DNA from: Streptomyces nigra
GTDB lineage: Bacteria; Actinomycetota; Actinomycetes; Streptomycetales; Streptomycetaceae
DNA: 64,000 nt
NCBI RefSeq assembly: GCF_003074055.1
Contig: NZ_CP029043.1
Span: 5,448,501 to 5,512,500 of the forward strand
Direction: 5' to 3'
A program made the translations under genes and the position numbers. Shown here piece after piece: positions 42,309-53,264 of the stretch (its first letter is position 1; the number at the start of each line of letters is the position of its first letter). Below the pieces are notes generated by a model. It saw only the letters and a list, made by a program, of their open reading frames with translations. It was not told the origin of the DNA and did no database searches.

Positions 42309-43036
42309 CCCCGGCGGTATCCGACGGCGGATCACGGGTCTGGGAACTGCGCGCGGCCTGCCGGGAGTGGGACGCCGATCTGTGGTTCACCCGGCGCACC
42401 TGGCCCCTCGCGGTCGCGATCTGCACGCTGTGCCCCGTGCTCGAACCCTGCCGGGCCGCCGTGCTGCGCCGGGAGCGCGGCCTTCCCCGCTGCCGCCGGC
42501 AGGGCGTCGTCGCGGGCCTGACCGGCCCCCAACGGCACGCCCTGGAACAGGCGGACCACGGCTCACCCGGCTCTCCGGTCCCGGCCGAGCTTCCGGGTGA
42601 GCGTCCCGCCGGGCCGTCCGCGCCCGCACGTTCCGCCGTGGCACCTCGGCCCGCGTCGACGGCCGCGCCCGAACCAGCGCGGTCCCGCCCGGGGGAGGCG
42701 CTCCCGACCGCCGCTGTCGCCGCCGACCGGCCTCCGCCGAAGGCGGCCGTCGCGTCCGGGGACACCTCACCGGACCCGGCGCCGCCCCAGGCTTCGCGCC
42801 CCGGGTCCGACGAGGCGCCCCCGTCCCCACCCCCGCCCGACCGGCGTACGTCCGAGCGAGGCGATGCGCCCTCGCGCATACGCCCGGCGCCCTGTGGCAC
42901 GCGCGCCGCCTACCAGCGGCATCTACGGCGGGGCGAACCCGTCGACGCGGCGTGCCGGGCCGCCAACACCTATGAGGCCGGGCGCTATCGCCGTACCGGC
43001 ACCACCCGTGCCCGCCCCCCGCGTCCGCCCGCCTGA
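42305..43036 (+). CDS. WhiB-like Fe-S protein with a long proline-rich linker
   Basis: A 243-residue protein. Residues 13-70 have the Wbl pattern: Cys19, then Cys40-X2-Cys43-X5-Cys49 (CTLCPVLEPC), which would bind a [4Fe-4S] cluster, and a G-V-V-A-G turn in place of the usual G-[VI]-W-G-G. Residues 75-200 are a disordered Pro/Ala linker. The C-terminus CGTRAAYQRHLRRGEPVDAACRAANTYEAG resembles short actinobacterial and phage modules with CGT...YxRHxRxGE...AC. Wbl proteins work by binding sigma factors, so its place in a sigma-factor operon is suggestive. ATGA overlap with the preceding stop. Confidence 0.75.
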   Translation: MTPAVSDGGSRVWELRAACREWDADLWFTRRTWPLAVAICTLCPVLEPCRAAVLRRERGLPRCRRQGVVAGLTGPQRHALEQADHGSPGSPVPAELPGERPAGPSAPARSAVAPRPASTAAPEPARSRPGEALPTAAVAADRPPPKAAVASGDTSPDPAPPQASRPGSDEAPPSPPPPDRRTSERGDAPSRIRPAPCGTRAAYQRHLRRGEPVDAACRAANTYEAGRYRRTGTTRARPPRPPA

Positions 43037-43106
43037 CCCGCGTCCGCCCAGGACCTGCCGCCGCACCCAGCCGCAGCCCGTTCGCCGACCGTCTCCGGAG
43101 AACCGC

Positions 43107-43748
43107 ATGTCCAGGCCCTCCGCGCCCTCGCCCCGCGCACCTCTCCCGCGCCGCCGCCCGCCCCTGTCCGCGTGCCGCGCCGCGGTGCCCGGCGGTCCGG
43201 CCGCGCGCCGTCCGCCCACCGCCACGGAGTCCCCCATGCCCACGTCCCCCTCGTCCCCGCCGCCCGAGGGACCCGCGCCCGGCGACCCCCGGCCACCGGG
43301 ACGCCTGCGCCGGGCGGCCGCCGCGCTGTGGCGGGGTCTCCGGGTGGGCGACCGGCCCCGGAAGGGGAGCGACCGGGAGCTGGAGCTGTGCCGGCAGGAG
43401 CGCGACCGCTGGCAGCGGTACGCCGACTCCTACGAGCGGGACCTGACCCGGGTACGGCTCGAGCGCGCCCAGCTCCTCGCCTGGCTGGCAGCGCTGCACC
43501 CGGCGAGCGCCGTCCTCGTCCGGGGCGCGGACGGCATCCACCAGCTGCGCATCGAGGCCGGCGGGCGCCAGCTGTCATGGCCGTTGCACCCGGCCGACCT
43601 GGGGCAGTTCGCGCACATCCCGTACGCGCGCCACGGCTCGGGACCGTACGGCCGTACGCGCTGGGACCAGGCGGCCCATCTGCGGCGGCACACCCGGCTG
43701 CTGGCCATGGAGGGCATGCTGTTCACGACGGCCCCCGACGACCGCTGA
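43107..43748 (+). CDS. Hypothetical protein, last gene of the sigma-factor operon
   Basis: A 213-residue protein from ATG 43107 (GGAG six bases upstream); ATG 43236 has an equally good GGAG and would give 170 residues. The first 80 residues are Pro/Ser/Arg-rich. The structured part starts at LRRAAAALWRGLRVGDRP, then a coiled coil of Arg/Glu heptads (RELELCRQERDRWQRYADSYERDLTRVRLERAQLLAWLAAL) and a C-terminal domain with VRGADGIHQLRIEAGGRQLSWPLHPADLGQFAHIP. No family is recognised. The layout suggests a dimeric DNA- or protein-binding factor. Confidence 0.65.
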   Translation: MSRPSAPSPRAPLPRRRPPLSACRAAVPGGPAARRPPTATESPMPTSPSSPPPEGPAPGDPRPPGRLRRAAAALWRGLRVGDRPRKGSDRELELCRQERDRWQRYADSYERDLTRVRLERAQLLAWLAALHPASAVLVRGADGIHQLRIEAGGRQLSWPLHPADLGQFAHIPYARHGSGPYGRTRWDQAAHLRRHTRLLAMEGMLFTTAPDDR

Positions 43749-43801
43749 CACACCCGCCGGACTCCGGCCGGCAGGCTCGGGAGGCACGTCGGCCGGACCC
43801 A

Positions 43802-43840
43802 CCGCGCCCCCCTGCGAGAGCTCCCCGCAGGGGGGCGCGG
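43802..43840. terminator. Bidirectional terminator between convergent genes
   Basis: CCGCGCCCCCCTGC (43802-43815) pairs perfectly with GCAGGGGGGCGCGG (43827-43840). It separates the sigma-factor operon from the minus-strand kinase-like gene that ends at 43847. Confidence 0.88.
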
Positions 43841-43846
43841 CTCGGC

Positions 43847-44746
43847 CTACAGCCAGCTCGCGAACTCCAGGAGCAGTTCGGCGTCCTGGGGGCGTCCGAC
43901 CCGCAGGGCCCGTACGCCCGACTCCACCGCGCGGAACAGGGTCCAGCCGCGCAGCCGTTCCTGGTCGACCTCCAGGGACTCCGCGAGGCGCTTGACCCGG
44001 CGGCGGGTCGTCGAGGCCCCCGACGGCGAGGCGATCAGATCCTCCACCCGGTCCCGCACCAGCCGCGCCAGATCGAACGCGCACTCGCCGACCACCGGGT
44101 CCGGCCCCACGGCCAGCCATGGCATGCGCTCCCCGGCGAGGACCTTGCTCTGCCGGAACGTGCCGTGCAGCAGCTGCCGTTCCGGAGGCGCCGCCAGCAG
44201 TTCGTCGCGGGCCGCGAGCGCGGCGTCGACCAGCGCGCTCACGTCGGCGTGCCGGGACGCGGTCGCGCGCATCGCCTCGGCCTGGCGTTCCGTCCGCTCC
44301 GCCACCGTCTCGAAGGGATGCCCCTCCGGGGGCTCCACCCACAGCCGGCGCAGCGTCCCCGCCGCCTCCAGCAGCGCCTTCGCCTCCGGCAGCGACCGCA
44401 CCGACCGGTCCGGGCGCAGCCGCTCAAGGAGCAGCACGCCCTCCGTCACGAACGGCTCGAGCAGTTGGACGGCACCCGTGCCGCCCCAGTGCGCGAGCGC
44501 GGCCCGCTCACTCTCCGGGCGTGCGCGCGGCGGCGCCAGCTTCAGCACGGCCGGGGTGTCGTCGGCCCGCCGGACCAGCACCACCAGACTGCTGCGCCCG
44601 CCCGGCAGCTGCACCCGCTCCACGGTCAACTCGCGCTGTTCGACGGCCTCCCGGGTCGCCTGCGGCAGCCTCTCCAGCCAGGCGTCACCGTCCGGCGCCG
44701 TCTCACCGAGCGCCCTCACCAGACGCTGCGGCGGTTCGAAAGCCAT
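43847..44746 (-). CDS. Aminoglycoside-phosphotransferase-fold protein without catalytic residues
   Basis: A 299-residue protein of the APH/ChoK fold. The N-lobe Lys is kept (PAVLKLAPP). The catalytic loop, HGDxxxxN in active enzymes, reads HGTFRQSK: the catalytic Asp is Thr196 and the metal-binding Asn is Lys201. The metal Asp of the following loop, normally in IDP, is Gly214 (LAVGPDP). The remainder (GECAFDLARLVRDRVEDL) still matches APH(6)-type proteins. It is therefore most likely a pseudokinase that binds rather than phosphorylates. It ends a minus-strand trio, with 50 bp between it and the DUF4439 gene. Confidence 0.85.
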   Translation of the reverse strand: MAFEPPQRLVRALGETAPDGDAWLERLPQATREAVEQRELTVERVQLPGGRSSLVVLVRRADDTPAVLKLAPPRARPESERAALAHWGGTGAVQLLEPFVTEGVLLLERLRPDRSVRSLPEAKALLEAAGTLRRLWVEPPEGHPFETVAERTERQAEAMRATASRHADVSALVDAALAARDELLAAPPERQLLHGTFRQSKVLAGERMPWLAVGPDPVVGECAFDLARLVRDRVEDLIASPSGASTTRRRVKRLAESLEVDQERLRGWTLFRAVESGVRALRVGRPQDAELLLEFASWL

Positions 44747-44796
44747 GCGCGAGTCGTCCCCTTCCGTCCTGCCCGTCGGTGTCCCTGCGGCCCGCG

Positions 44797-45279
44797 TCAC
44801 GCGGGGGGCGCCGCCGGCGCGGAGGACGTGTCCGCCCGCTCGGCGAGCCCAGGGAAGGCTACGCTCTCGCCCCGCCAGCGCACCGCCCGCACCGCCGCCT
44901 CCCGCAGCGCCTCGGCGGCCGTACCGCGCAGCGCGCCCCGGGCCGCCCGCACCAGATCCGCGTAGACACCGGCCAGCCGGCTCTCCAGCTCGGCGGCGAA
45001 CAGCACCGCCGTCGCCCGGTCCGTCACCGGGAACGGCAGCGCGTACCCGGCGCTCGCGGCGACCGGGTCGGCGCCCAGGTCGCGCACCTCGCGCGCCAGC
45101 GCGTCCCGCCGCGCGCGGTGGGCGTCGTACGCGGCCCGCGCGTCGGAGCGCCGGTCCTCGCCGATCCGCCCGCCGACCACGCCGTACCCGTAGACGGCGG
45201 CGTGCTCAGCGGCCAGGGCCGCCTGAAGCGCCGTCACCGTCTCCTTGCCGGCCTTGCCCGCCTTGTCGGTGTCGCTCAC
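44797..45279 (-). CDS. DUF4439 ferritin-like protein
   Basis: A 160-residue, all-helical protein. The first helix (VTALQAALAAEHAAVYGYGVVGG) and the block RSDARAAYDAHRARRDALAREVRDLGADPVAASAGYALPFPV are typical of DUF4439, a four-helix bundle related to ferritins. No clear di-iron site is complete. Its start overlaps the stop of the lipoprotein gene (ATGA), so the two products are made together. Confidence 0.88.
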   Translation of the reverse strand: MSDTDKAGKAGKETVTALQAALAAEHAAVYGYGVVGGRIGEDRRSDARAAYDAHRARRDALAREVRDLGADPVAASAGYALPFPVTDRATAVLFAAELESRLAGVYADLVRAARGALRGTAAEALREAAVRAVRWRGESVAFPGLAERADTSSAPAAPPA

Positions 45280-45821
45280 CTGGCACCCTCCGTCAGCAGG
45301 AACGCGTGCGCGGCCCCGGCGGCCGCCACCGACGCGAGCAGCCGTGCCAGTTCACCCGGCAGACCCGGCAGCGCCTTCGCCCGTTCGTCGGCGAGCGTCC
45401 GTTCGGCGGCGGCGAGTTCGGTGAGCGCGTCCCGCTGGTCCGCGGGAACCGCCCGCACCGAGGCGGACGGTGACGCGGAGGCGGAGGGGGGCGGGGTGGC
45501 CGACGGGGAGGACGACGGGCCGGACGCGCCCCCGCCGAACGCCTCCGCGTGCCGTACCGCCTCCGCCCGCAGGGGGGCCACCAGCCGCTCCACCGCCGGA
45601 TGGGCGGCGAGGACGGCGTCGTACCGGGCGACCAGGTCCTCGCTGTCCCGGGCCGCACGCGCGCGTGCCCGCTCGGCGAGCGACGGACTGCCGCCCGTAC
45701 CGCCGTCCGGGTCGGCGGGACCGGCGGAGCAGCCCGCCAGCAGCGCGGCGCCCGCGGCCGAGGCGAGCAGGGTTCTTCTGCGCGGCCCCGGGAGGGCGCG
45801 CGGGGGCGGGGGGTACGGCAC
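45276..45821 (-). CDS. Secreted lipoprotein, function unknown
   Basis: A 181-residue protein from GTG 45821 behind GAGGAAG. The signal is RRRTLLASAAGAALLAGC, with a lipobox LAGC and a Tat-like RRR. The mature part is an Ala/Arg-rich helix (SLAERARARAARDSEDLVARYDAVLAAHPAVERLVAPLRAEA), a Ser/Pro linker and a second helix, reminiscent of the same four-helix-bundle class as its DUF4439 partner. It is conserved upstream of rimP in Streptomyces to my recollection. It is divergent from rimP. Confidence 0.75.
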   Translation of the reverse strand: MPYPPPPRALPGPRRRTLLASAAGAALLAGCSAGPADPDGGTGGSPSLAERARARAARDSEDLVARYDAVLAAHPAVERLVAPLRAEAVRHAEAFGGGASGPSSSPSATPPPSASASPSASVRAVPADQRDALTELAAAERTLADERAKALPGLPGELARLLASVAAAGAAHAFLLTEGAR

Positions 45822-46042
45822 GGGCGACTTCCTCAGGGGAGTTCGTACGAAAGCACTTGCGACGGCGGCTGCCCGGTCAGCGGGCCGCGTGCCCGTGATC
45901 ACCGTACCCGCGCCAGGCGAACGCGCCACTCACCGGCACCGGTCACCCACAGGTGGACGGCAACACACCCTGCGACCGGATACCCTTTGACCTGACACGC
46001 GCCCCATCCCACAACAGCACACGCGGCCGAGGAGTCACCCGG

Positions 46043-46540
46043 ATGAGCACCACCCAGAGCGAGAGGCTGCGAGCACTCCTGGAACCCCTCGTCAGCTCCC
46101 AGGGACTGGACCTCGAAGAGATCGAAGTGGACTCGGTCGGACGCAAGCGTGTGCTGCGCGTCGTCGTCGACTCCGACACCGGCGCCGACCTGGACCGGAT
46201 CGCCGATGTGAGCCGCGCGCTCTCGGCGAAGCTGGACGAGACGGACGCGATGGGTGAGGGCGAGTACACCCTCGAGGTCGGCACCCCGGGCGCGGAACGC
46301 CTCCTCAAGGAGCACCGCCACTACGTGCGCGCCGTCGACCGGCTGGTCAAGTTCGAGCTGACCGAGGGCGGCGAGCTGGTGGCCCGCATCCTCAAGGTCG
46401 ACGACGACGGTCTCGACCTCGAGGTGCCCGGCGTGAAGGGCCGCAAGGCGACCAGCCGCCGGCTCGCGTTCCCGGAGATCGAGAAGGCGCGCGTGCAGGT
46501 CGAGTTCAACCGCAAGGACAAGAAGGAAGAGGAGGCGTAG
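46043..46540 (+). CDS. rimP: Ribosome maturation factor RimP
   Basis: A 165-residue protein with the N-terminal alpha/beta domain (LLEPLVSSQGLDLEEIEVDSVGRKRVLRVVVDSDTG) and the C-terminal SH3-like domain (VKFELTEGGELVARILKVDDDGLDLEV). It helps 30S subunit assembly. ATG 46043 follows GAGGAG. It begins the rimP-nusA-rnpM-infB operon, with nusA 2 bp downstream. Confidence 0.96.
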   Translation: MSTTQSERLRALLEPLVSSQGLDLEEIEVDSVGRKRVLRVVVDSDTGADLDRIADVSRALSAKLDETDAMGEGEYTLEVGTPGAERLLKEHRHYVRAVDRLVKFELTEGGELVARILKVDDDGLDLEVPGVKGRKATSRRLAFPEIEKARVQVEFNRKDKKEEEA

Positions 46541-46542
46541 CC

Positions 46543-47529
46543 GTGGACATCGACATGAGTGCCCTGCGGGGCTTGGTTCGGGAGAAGGAGATCTCCTTCG
46601 ACCTGCTGGTCGAGGCGATCGAGTCGGCCCTCCTCATCGCCTACCACCGCACCGAGGGAAGCCGCCGACACGCGCGCGTGGAGCTCAACCGGGAGACCGG
46701 GCATGTGACCGTGTGGGCGAAGGAGGACCCCGAGGACCTCGAGGAGGGCCAGGAGGCCCGCGAGTTCGACGACACCCCGTCCGGCTTCGGCCGTATCGCC
46801 GCCACCACCGCCAAGCAGGTCATCCTGCAGCGGCTGCGCGACGCCGAGGACGACGCGACGCTCGGTGAGTACGCCGGCCGCGAGGGCGACATCGTCACCG
46901 GCGTGGTCCAGCAGGGCCGCGACCCGAAGAACGTCCTGGTGGACATCGGCAAGCTGGAGGCCATCCTGCCGGTGCAGGAGCAGGTCCCCGGGGAGACCTA
47001 CCCGCACGGCATGCGGCTGCGGTCGTACGTCGTGCGGGTCGCCAAGGGTGTCCGCGGGCCCTCCGTGACCCTGTCGCGCACCCACCCGAACCTGGTGAAG
47101 AAGCTCTTCGCGCTGGAGGTGCCGGAGATCGCCGACGGGTCCGTCGAGATCGCCGCCATCGCCCGCGAGGCCGGTCACCGCACCAAGATCGCCGTGCGCT
47201 CCACCCGCAGCGGCCTGAACGCCAAGGGCGCCTGCATCGGCCCCATGGGCGGCCGGGTGCGCAATGTCATGGGCGAGCTCAACGGTGAGAAGATCGACAT
47301 CGTCGACTGGTCGGACGACCCGGCCGAGATGGTGGCGAACGCGCTGTCCCCGGCCCGTGTCTCCAAGGTGGAGGTCGTGGACATGGCGACCAGGTCGGCC
47401 CGGGTGACCGTGCCGGACTACCAGCTGTCGCTGGCGATCGGCAAGGAAGGGCAGAACGCCCGGCTCGCGGCCCGGCTCACCGGCTGGCGCATCGACATCC
47501 GGCCGGACACCGAGCAGGCCGGGGAATAG
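46543..47529 (+). CDS. nusA: Transcription termination/antitermination factor NusA
   Basis: A 328-residue protein from GTG 46543. An N-terminal polymerase-binding domain (1-125), an S1 domain (about 130-200; GDIVTGVVQQGRDPKNVLVDIG) and two KH domains follow (KIAVRSTRSGLNAKGACIGPMGGRVRNVM and YQLSLAIGKEGQNARLAARLTGWRIDI). It lacks the acidic C-terminal repeats of E. coli NusA, as is normal in actinobacteria. Confidence 0.96.
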   Translation: MDIDMSALRGLVREKEISFDLLVEAIESALLIAYHRTEGSRRHARVELNRETGHVTVWAKEDPEDLEEGQEAREFDDTPSGFGRIAATTAKQVILQRLRDAEDDATLGEYAGREGDIVTGVVQQGRDPKNVLVDIGKLEAILPVQEQVPGETYPHGMRLRSYVVRVAKGVRGPSVTLSRTHPNLVKKLFALEVPEIADGSVEIAAIAREAGHRTKIAVRSTRSGLNAKGACIGPMGGRVRNVMGELNGEKIDIVDWSDDPAEMVANALSPARVSKVEVVDMATRSARVTVPDYQLSLAIGKEGQNARLAARLTGWRIDIRPDTEQAGE

Positions 47530-47631
47530 ATCCAGACCTCAGGTCGCTCAGATCACGTCAGGTTATCGCCCGGCAACTGTTCGAATCCTGCCCCAAAGGG
47601 GTGAGGTCGGTACGGGGAGGTAGACTTAGCT

Positions 47632-47928
47632 GTGTCTGGCCGGACACGCGTCCGCGCATGCCCTGAGCGCACCTGTGTGGGGTGCCGGGAGCGAGCGGCC
47701 AAGGCTGATCTGCTGCGGATCGTGGCGATCGAGGACGAGTGCGTCCCCGATCCTCGCGGTACGCTGCCCGGCCGGGGTGCGTATGTACACCCCGCCCTGA
47801 TCTGTCTCGACCAGGCGGTACGCCGCCGGGCGTTCACGAGGGCGTTGCGTGCCCCGGGAGCGCTCGACACAAAGGCGTTGCGCCGTTACGTCGAGCAGAC
47901 AACAGTTGTCGAGCAGGCAACACCGTAA
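47632..47928 (+). CDS. rnpM: RNase P modulator RnpM (YlxR, DUF448)
   Basis: A 98-residue protein from GTG 47632. The YlxR core is complete: RTCVGCRERAAKADLLRIVAIED and GTLPGRGAYVHPALICLDQAVRRRAFTRAL. YlxR was recently shown in other bacteria to bind the RNA of RNase P, hence the name RnpM. It lies between nusA and infB as in most Gram-positive bacteria. GGGGAGG is 11 bases upstream, a slightly long spacing. Confidence 0.92.
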   Translation: MSGRTRVRACPERTCVGCRERAAKADLLRIVAIEDECVPDPRGTLPGRGAYVHPALICLDQAVRRRAFTRALRAPGALDTKALRRYVEQTTVVEQATP

Positions 47929-47993
47929 GAAGCGTCGCGCGGAACCCCGTGCGGCCCAGGTACCTCGCGAGTCGGAAGTAGGTCGAGATTGCG

Positions 47994-48036
47994 ATGAGCA
48001 CTCGATGAGTACGCGATGAGTACGCCCATGAAGTAG
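47994..48036 (+). other. Three overlapping mini-ORFs in the infB leader
   Basis: An 11-bp sequence is tandemly repeated three times: ATGAGCACTCG (47994), ATGAGTACGCG (48005) and ATGAGTACGCC (48016). Each copy starts a tiny reading frame: MSTR-stop (47994-48008), MSTR-stop (48005-48019) and MSTPMK-stop (48016-48036). Each stop overlaps the next start as ATGA, like coupled genes. No strong Shine-Dalgarno precedes the first one. The last stop is 4 bases before the leader hairpin at 48041. Confidence 0.5.
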
Positions 48037-48040
48037 CGAC

Positions 48041-48074
48041 GGTCCGGCCGCAACCCGGACCTAAAAGGAGCGAA

Positions 48075-48090
<16 letters not shown>
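48041..48090 (+). promoter_or_regulatory. Mutually exclusive hairpins around the infB start
   Basis: GGTCCGG (48041-48047) can pair with CCGGACC (48055-48061), leaving the AAGGAG site (48065-48070) free. The same middle segment, as CCCGGACC (48054-48061), can pair instead with GGTCCGGG (48083-48090) inside the coding region, enclosing AAGGAG and the GTG start (48075) in the loop. The second pairing is 8 bp and would hide the start site. Confidence 0.5.
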
Positions 48091-51158
<3,068 letters not shown>

Positions 51159-51171
51159 TCCCAGCACGCGA

Positions 51172-51225
51172 TCGGGGCCGGTCGGCGGGAGTTCCCGGAA
51201 GGGAAACTCCGTCGATCGGCCCCGG
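51172..51225 (+). terminator. Imperfect hairpin after infB
   Basis: GGGGCCGGTCG and GGAGTTCCC pair with GGGAAACTCC and CGATCGGCCCC further on, with small mismatches and a GGAA loop, starting 14 bases after the infB stop. It may partly end the transcript before the DUF503 gene. Confidence 0.6.
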
Positions 51226-51303
51226 CCGTTGCGTGTACGGTTCCCGTATCGGCGCCGAGCCTGGCGCCCGTACCCCGAACCGGCGGGACATCCGGACACA
51301 CAC

Positions 51304-51597
51304 ATGTATGTGGGGACTCTGTCCTTCGACCTGCTCCTCGGCGACGTCCACTCGCTCAAGGAGAAACGCTCCCTCGTCCGTCCCATCGTGGCCGAGCTCC
51401 AGCGCAAGTACGCGGTGAGCGTGGCCGAGACGGACCACCAGAACCTCCACCGCCGGGCCGAGATCGGCCTCGCGGTGGTATCCGGGGACATGGGATACCT
51501 CACCGGCGTACTGGACCGCTGCGAGCGGCTGGTCGCCGGACGGCCCGAGGTGGAACTGCTCTCGGTTCGACGCAGGCTCCACAGCGACGAAGACTGA
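51304..51597 (+). CDS. DUF503 (YlxP-like) protein
   Basis: A 97-residue protein, MYVGTLSFDLLLGDVHSLKEKRS..., whose SLKEKRSLVRPIV segment is the DUF503 signature, followed by HRRAEIGLAVVSGD. The family sits between infB and rbfA in many Gram-positive bacteria and is thought to be linked to ribosome function, with no defined biochemistry. No clear ribosome-binding site precedes the ATG. Confidence 0.9.
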   Translation: MYVGTLSFDLLLGDVHSLKEKRSLVRPIVAELQRKYAVSVAETDHQNLHRRAEIGLAVVSGDMGYLTGVLDRCERLVAGRPEVELLSVRRRLHSDED

Positions 51598-51629
51598 AGC
51601 ACGACGTAAGCACTTAAGGAGACGGACCA

Positions 51630-52085
51630 GTGGCCGACAACGCGCGTGCCAAGAGGCTGGCGGACCTCATCCGAGAGGTGGTGGCCCAGAAGCTGCAACG
51701 CGGGATCAAGGACCCGCGGCTCGGCTCGCACGTCACCATCACGGACACCCGCGTCACGGGTGACCTGCGGGAGGCGACCGTCTTCTACACGGTGTACGGC
51801 GACGACGAGGAGCGGGCGGCCGCCGCGGCCGGGCTGGAGAGCGCCAAGGGCGTCCTGCGGTCCGAGGTCGGCCGGGCCGCCGGGGTGAAGTTCACCCCGA
51901 CCCTCACCTTCGTCGCCGACGCCCTGCCGGACACCGCCAAGACCATCGAGGACCTCCTCGACAAGGCGCGCCAGTCCGACGAGAAGGTCCGTGAGGCGTC
52001 CGCGGGCGCCCGGTACGCCGGTGAGGCGGACCCGTACCGCAAGCCGGGCTCCGAGGACGAGACGGACGGCGACACCGCGGAATGA
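51630..52085 (+). CDS. rbfA: Ribosome-binding factor A
   Basis: A 151-residue protein from GTG 51630 behind AAGGAGACGG. The KH-like core is present: RLADLIREVVAQKLQRGIKDPRLG and VKFTPTLTFVADALPDTAKTIEDLLDKA. It aids late 30S maturation. The C-terminal 35 residues are acidic and disordered. Its stop overlaps the truB start (ATGA). Confidence 0.96.
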   Translation: MADNARAKRLADLIREVVAQKLQRGIKDPRLGSHVTITDTRVTGDLREATVFYTVYGDDEERAAAAAGLESAKGVLRSEVGRAAGVKFTPTLTFVADALPDTAKTIEDLLDKARQSDEKVREASAGARYAGEADPYRKPGSEDETDGDTAE

Positions 52086-52987
52086 CGCAGAAGAACACCA
52101 CGCCCGACGGCCTTGTCATCGTCGACAAGCCGTCGGGCTTCACGTCGCACGACGTGGTCGCCAAGATGCGCGGCATCGCCCGCACCCGCCGGGTCGGGCA
52201 CGCCGGCACCCTCGACCCGATGGCCACGGGCGTGCTCGTCCTCGGCGTCGAGAAGGCGACCAAGCTGCTCGGTCATCTGGCCCTGACCGAGAAGGAGTAC
52301 CTGGGCACGATCCGCCTGGGCCAGACCACGGTCACCGACGACGCCGAGGGCGAGATCACGGGGTCCACCGACGCCTCGAAGGTCACCCGCGACGCCGTCG
52401 ACGCCGGGATCGCCCAGCTCACCGGCGAGATCATGCAGGTGCCGTCCAAGGTCAGCGCCATCAAGATCGACGGCGTCCGCTCCTACAAGCGGGCCCGCGA
52501 CGGCGAGGACTTCGAGATCCCCGCGCGACCGGTCACCGTGTCGTCCTTCTCGGTGTACGACCTCCGGGACGCCGTCGCCGACGACGGGACCCCCGTCCTC
52601 GACCTGGTCGTCTCGGTCGTCTGCTCCTCCGGCACCTACATCCGGGCCCTCGCCCGCGACCTCGGTGCCGACCTGGGCGTCGGCGGGCACCTCACGGCGC
52701 TGCGCCGCACCCGCGTCGGGCCGTACAAGCTGGACGCCGCGAAGACGCTGGACCAGCTCCAGCAGGAGCTGACGGTCATGCCGATCGCCGAGGCCGCGTC
52801 GGCGGCCTTCCGCCGCTGGGAGATCGACGCCCGGCGCGCCCGGCTGCTCTCGAACGGCGTCCGCCTCGACATGCCCGACGAGTACGCCGGTGCCGGGCCC
52901 GTCGCGGTCTTCGACCCCGAGGGACGCTTCCTCGCCCTGGTCGAGGAGCACAAGGGCAAGGCCAAGAGCCTCGCCGTGTTCGGCTGA
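52082..52987 (+). CDS. truB: tRNA pseudouridine-55 synthase
   Basis: A 301-residue enzyme that makes pseudouridine at position 55 of tRNA. The catalytic Asp lies in HAGTLDPMATGVLVLG. The N-terminal GLVIVDKPSGFTSHDVV, YLGTIRLGQTTVTDDAEG and SCSSGTYIRALARDLG-type (VVCSSGTYIRALARDLG) motifs are typical. It overlaps rbfA by 4 bp. The 277 bases that follow, up to the next gene, contain no supported feature. Confidence 0.96.
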   Translation: MTQKNTTPDGLVIVDKPSGFTSHDVVAKMRGIARTRRVGHAGTLDPMATGVLVLGVEKATKLLGHLALTEKEYLGTIRLGQTTVTDDAEGEITGSTDASKVTRDAVDAGIAQLTGEIMQVPSKVSAIKIDGVRSYKRARDGEDFEIPARPVTVSSFSVYDLRDAVADDGTPVLDLVVSVVCSSGTYIRALARDLGADLGVGGHLTALRRTRVGPYKLDAAKTLDQLQQELTVMPIAEAASAAFRRWEIDARRARLLSNGVRLDMPDEYAGAGPVAVFDPEGRFLALVEEHKGKAKSLAVFG

Positions 52988-53264
52988 GCGCCCGCACGGC
53001 ACGGGTGCCTGCCCGTGGAGCGGCGGTCACGGGGTCGTCCTCTGCCCGCCGCTCCACGGTCCCCCCTCGGTTCCCCCACCCCTAGGGTGTATCCACCCAC
53101 CCCCGCCTGTTCACCCGTCCGGGCAGGCGCTCGGAGTGAACCGAGGGTGTGCAAGGGGGCGCGTTCGGCATCCGACCTGTCCCACTGATCATCCGCGGCC
53201 TACCGTCGAAGCGACAGGGCGTGCGAGGGATGAGCGTGCGGGTGCGGGGCGGGGAGGTTCGACG

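Noticed and set aside
43847..44746. Aminoglycoside resistance enzyme
   Set aside because: The catalytic Asp, the metal Asn and the second metal Asp are all replaced, so phosphotransfer is unlikely.
47560..47600. tRNA-like string GTTCGAATCCTG before rnpM
   Set aside because: The flanking bases do not form a T-stem, and no acceptor, D or anticodon arms can be drawn upstream.
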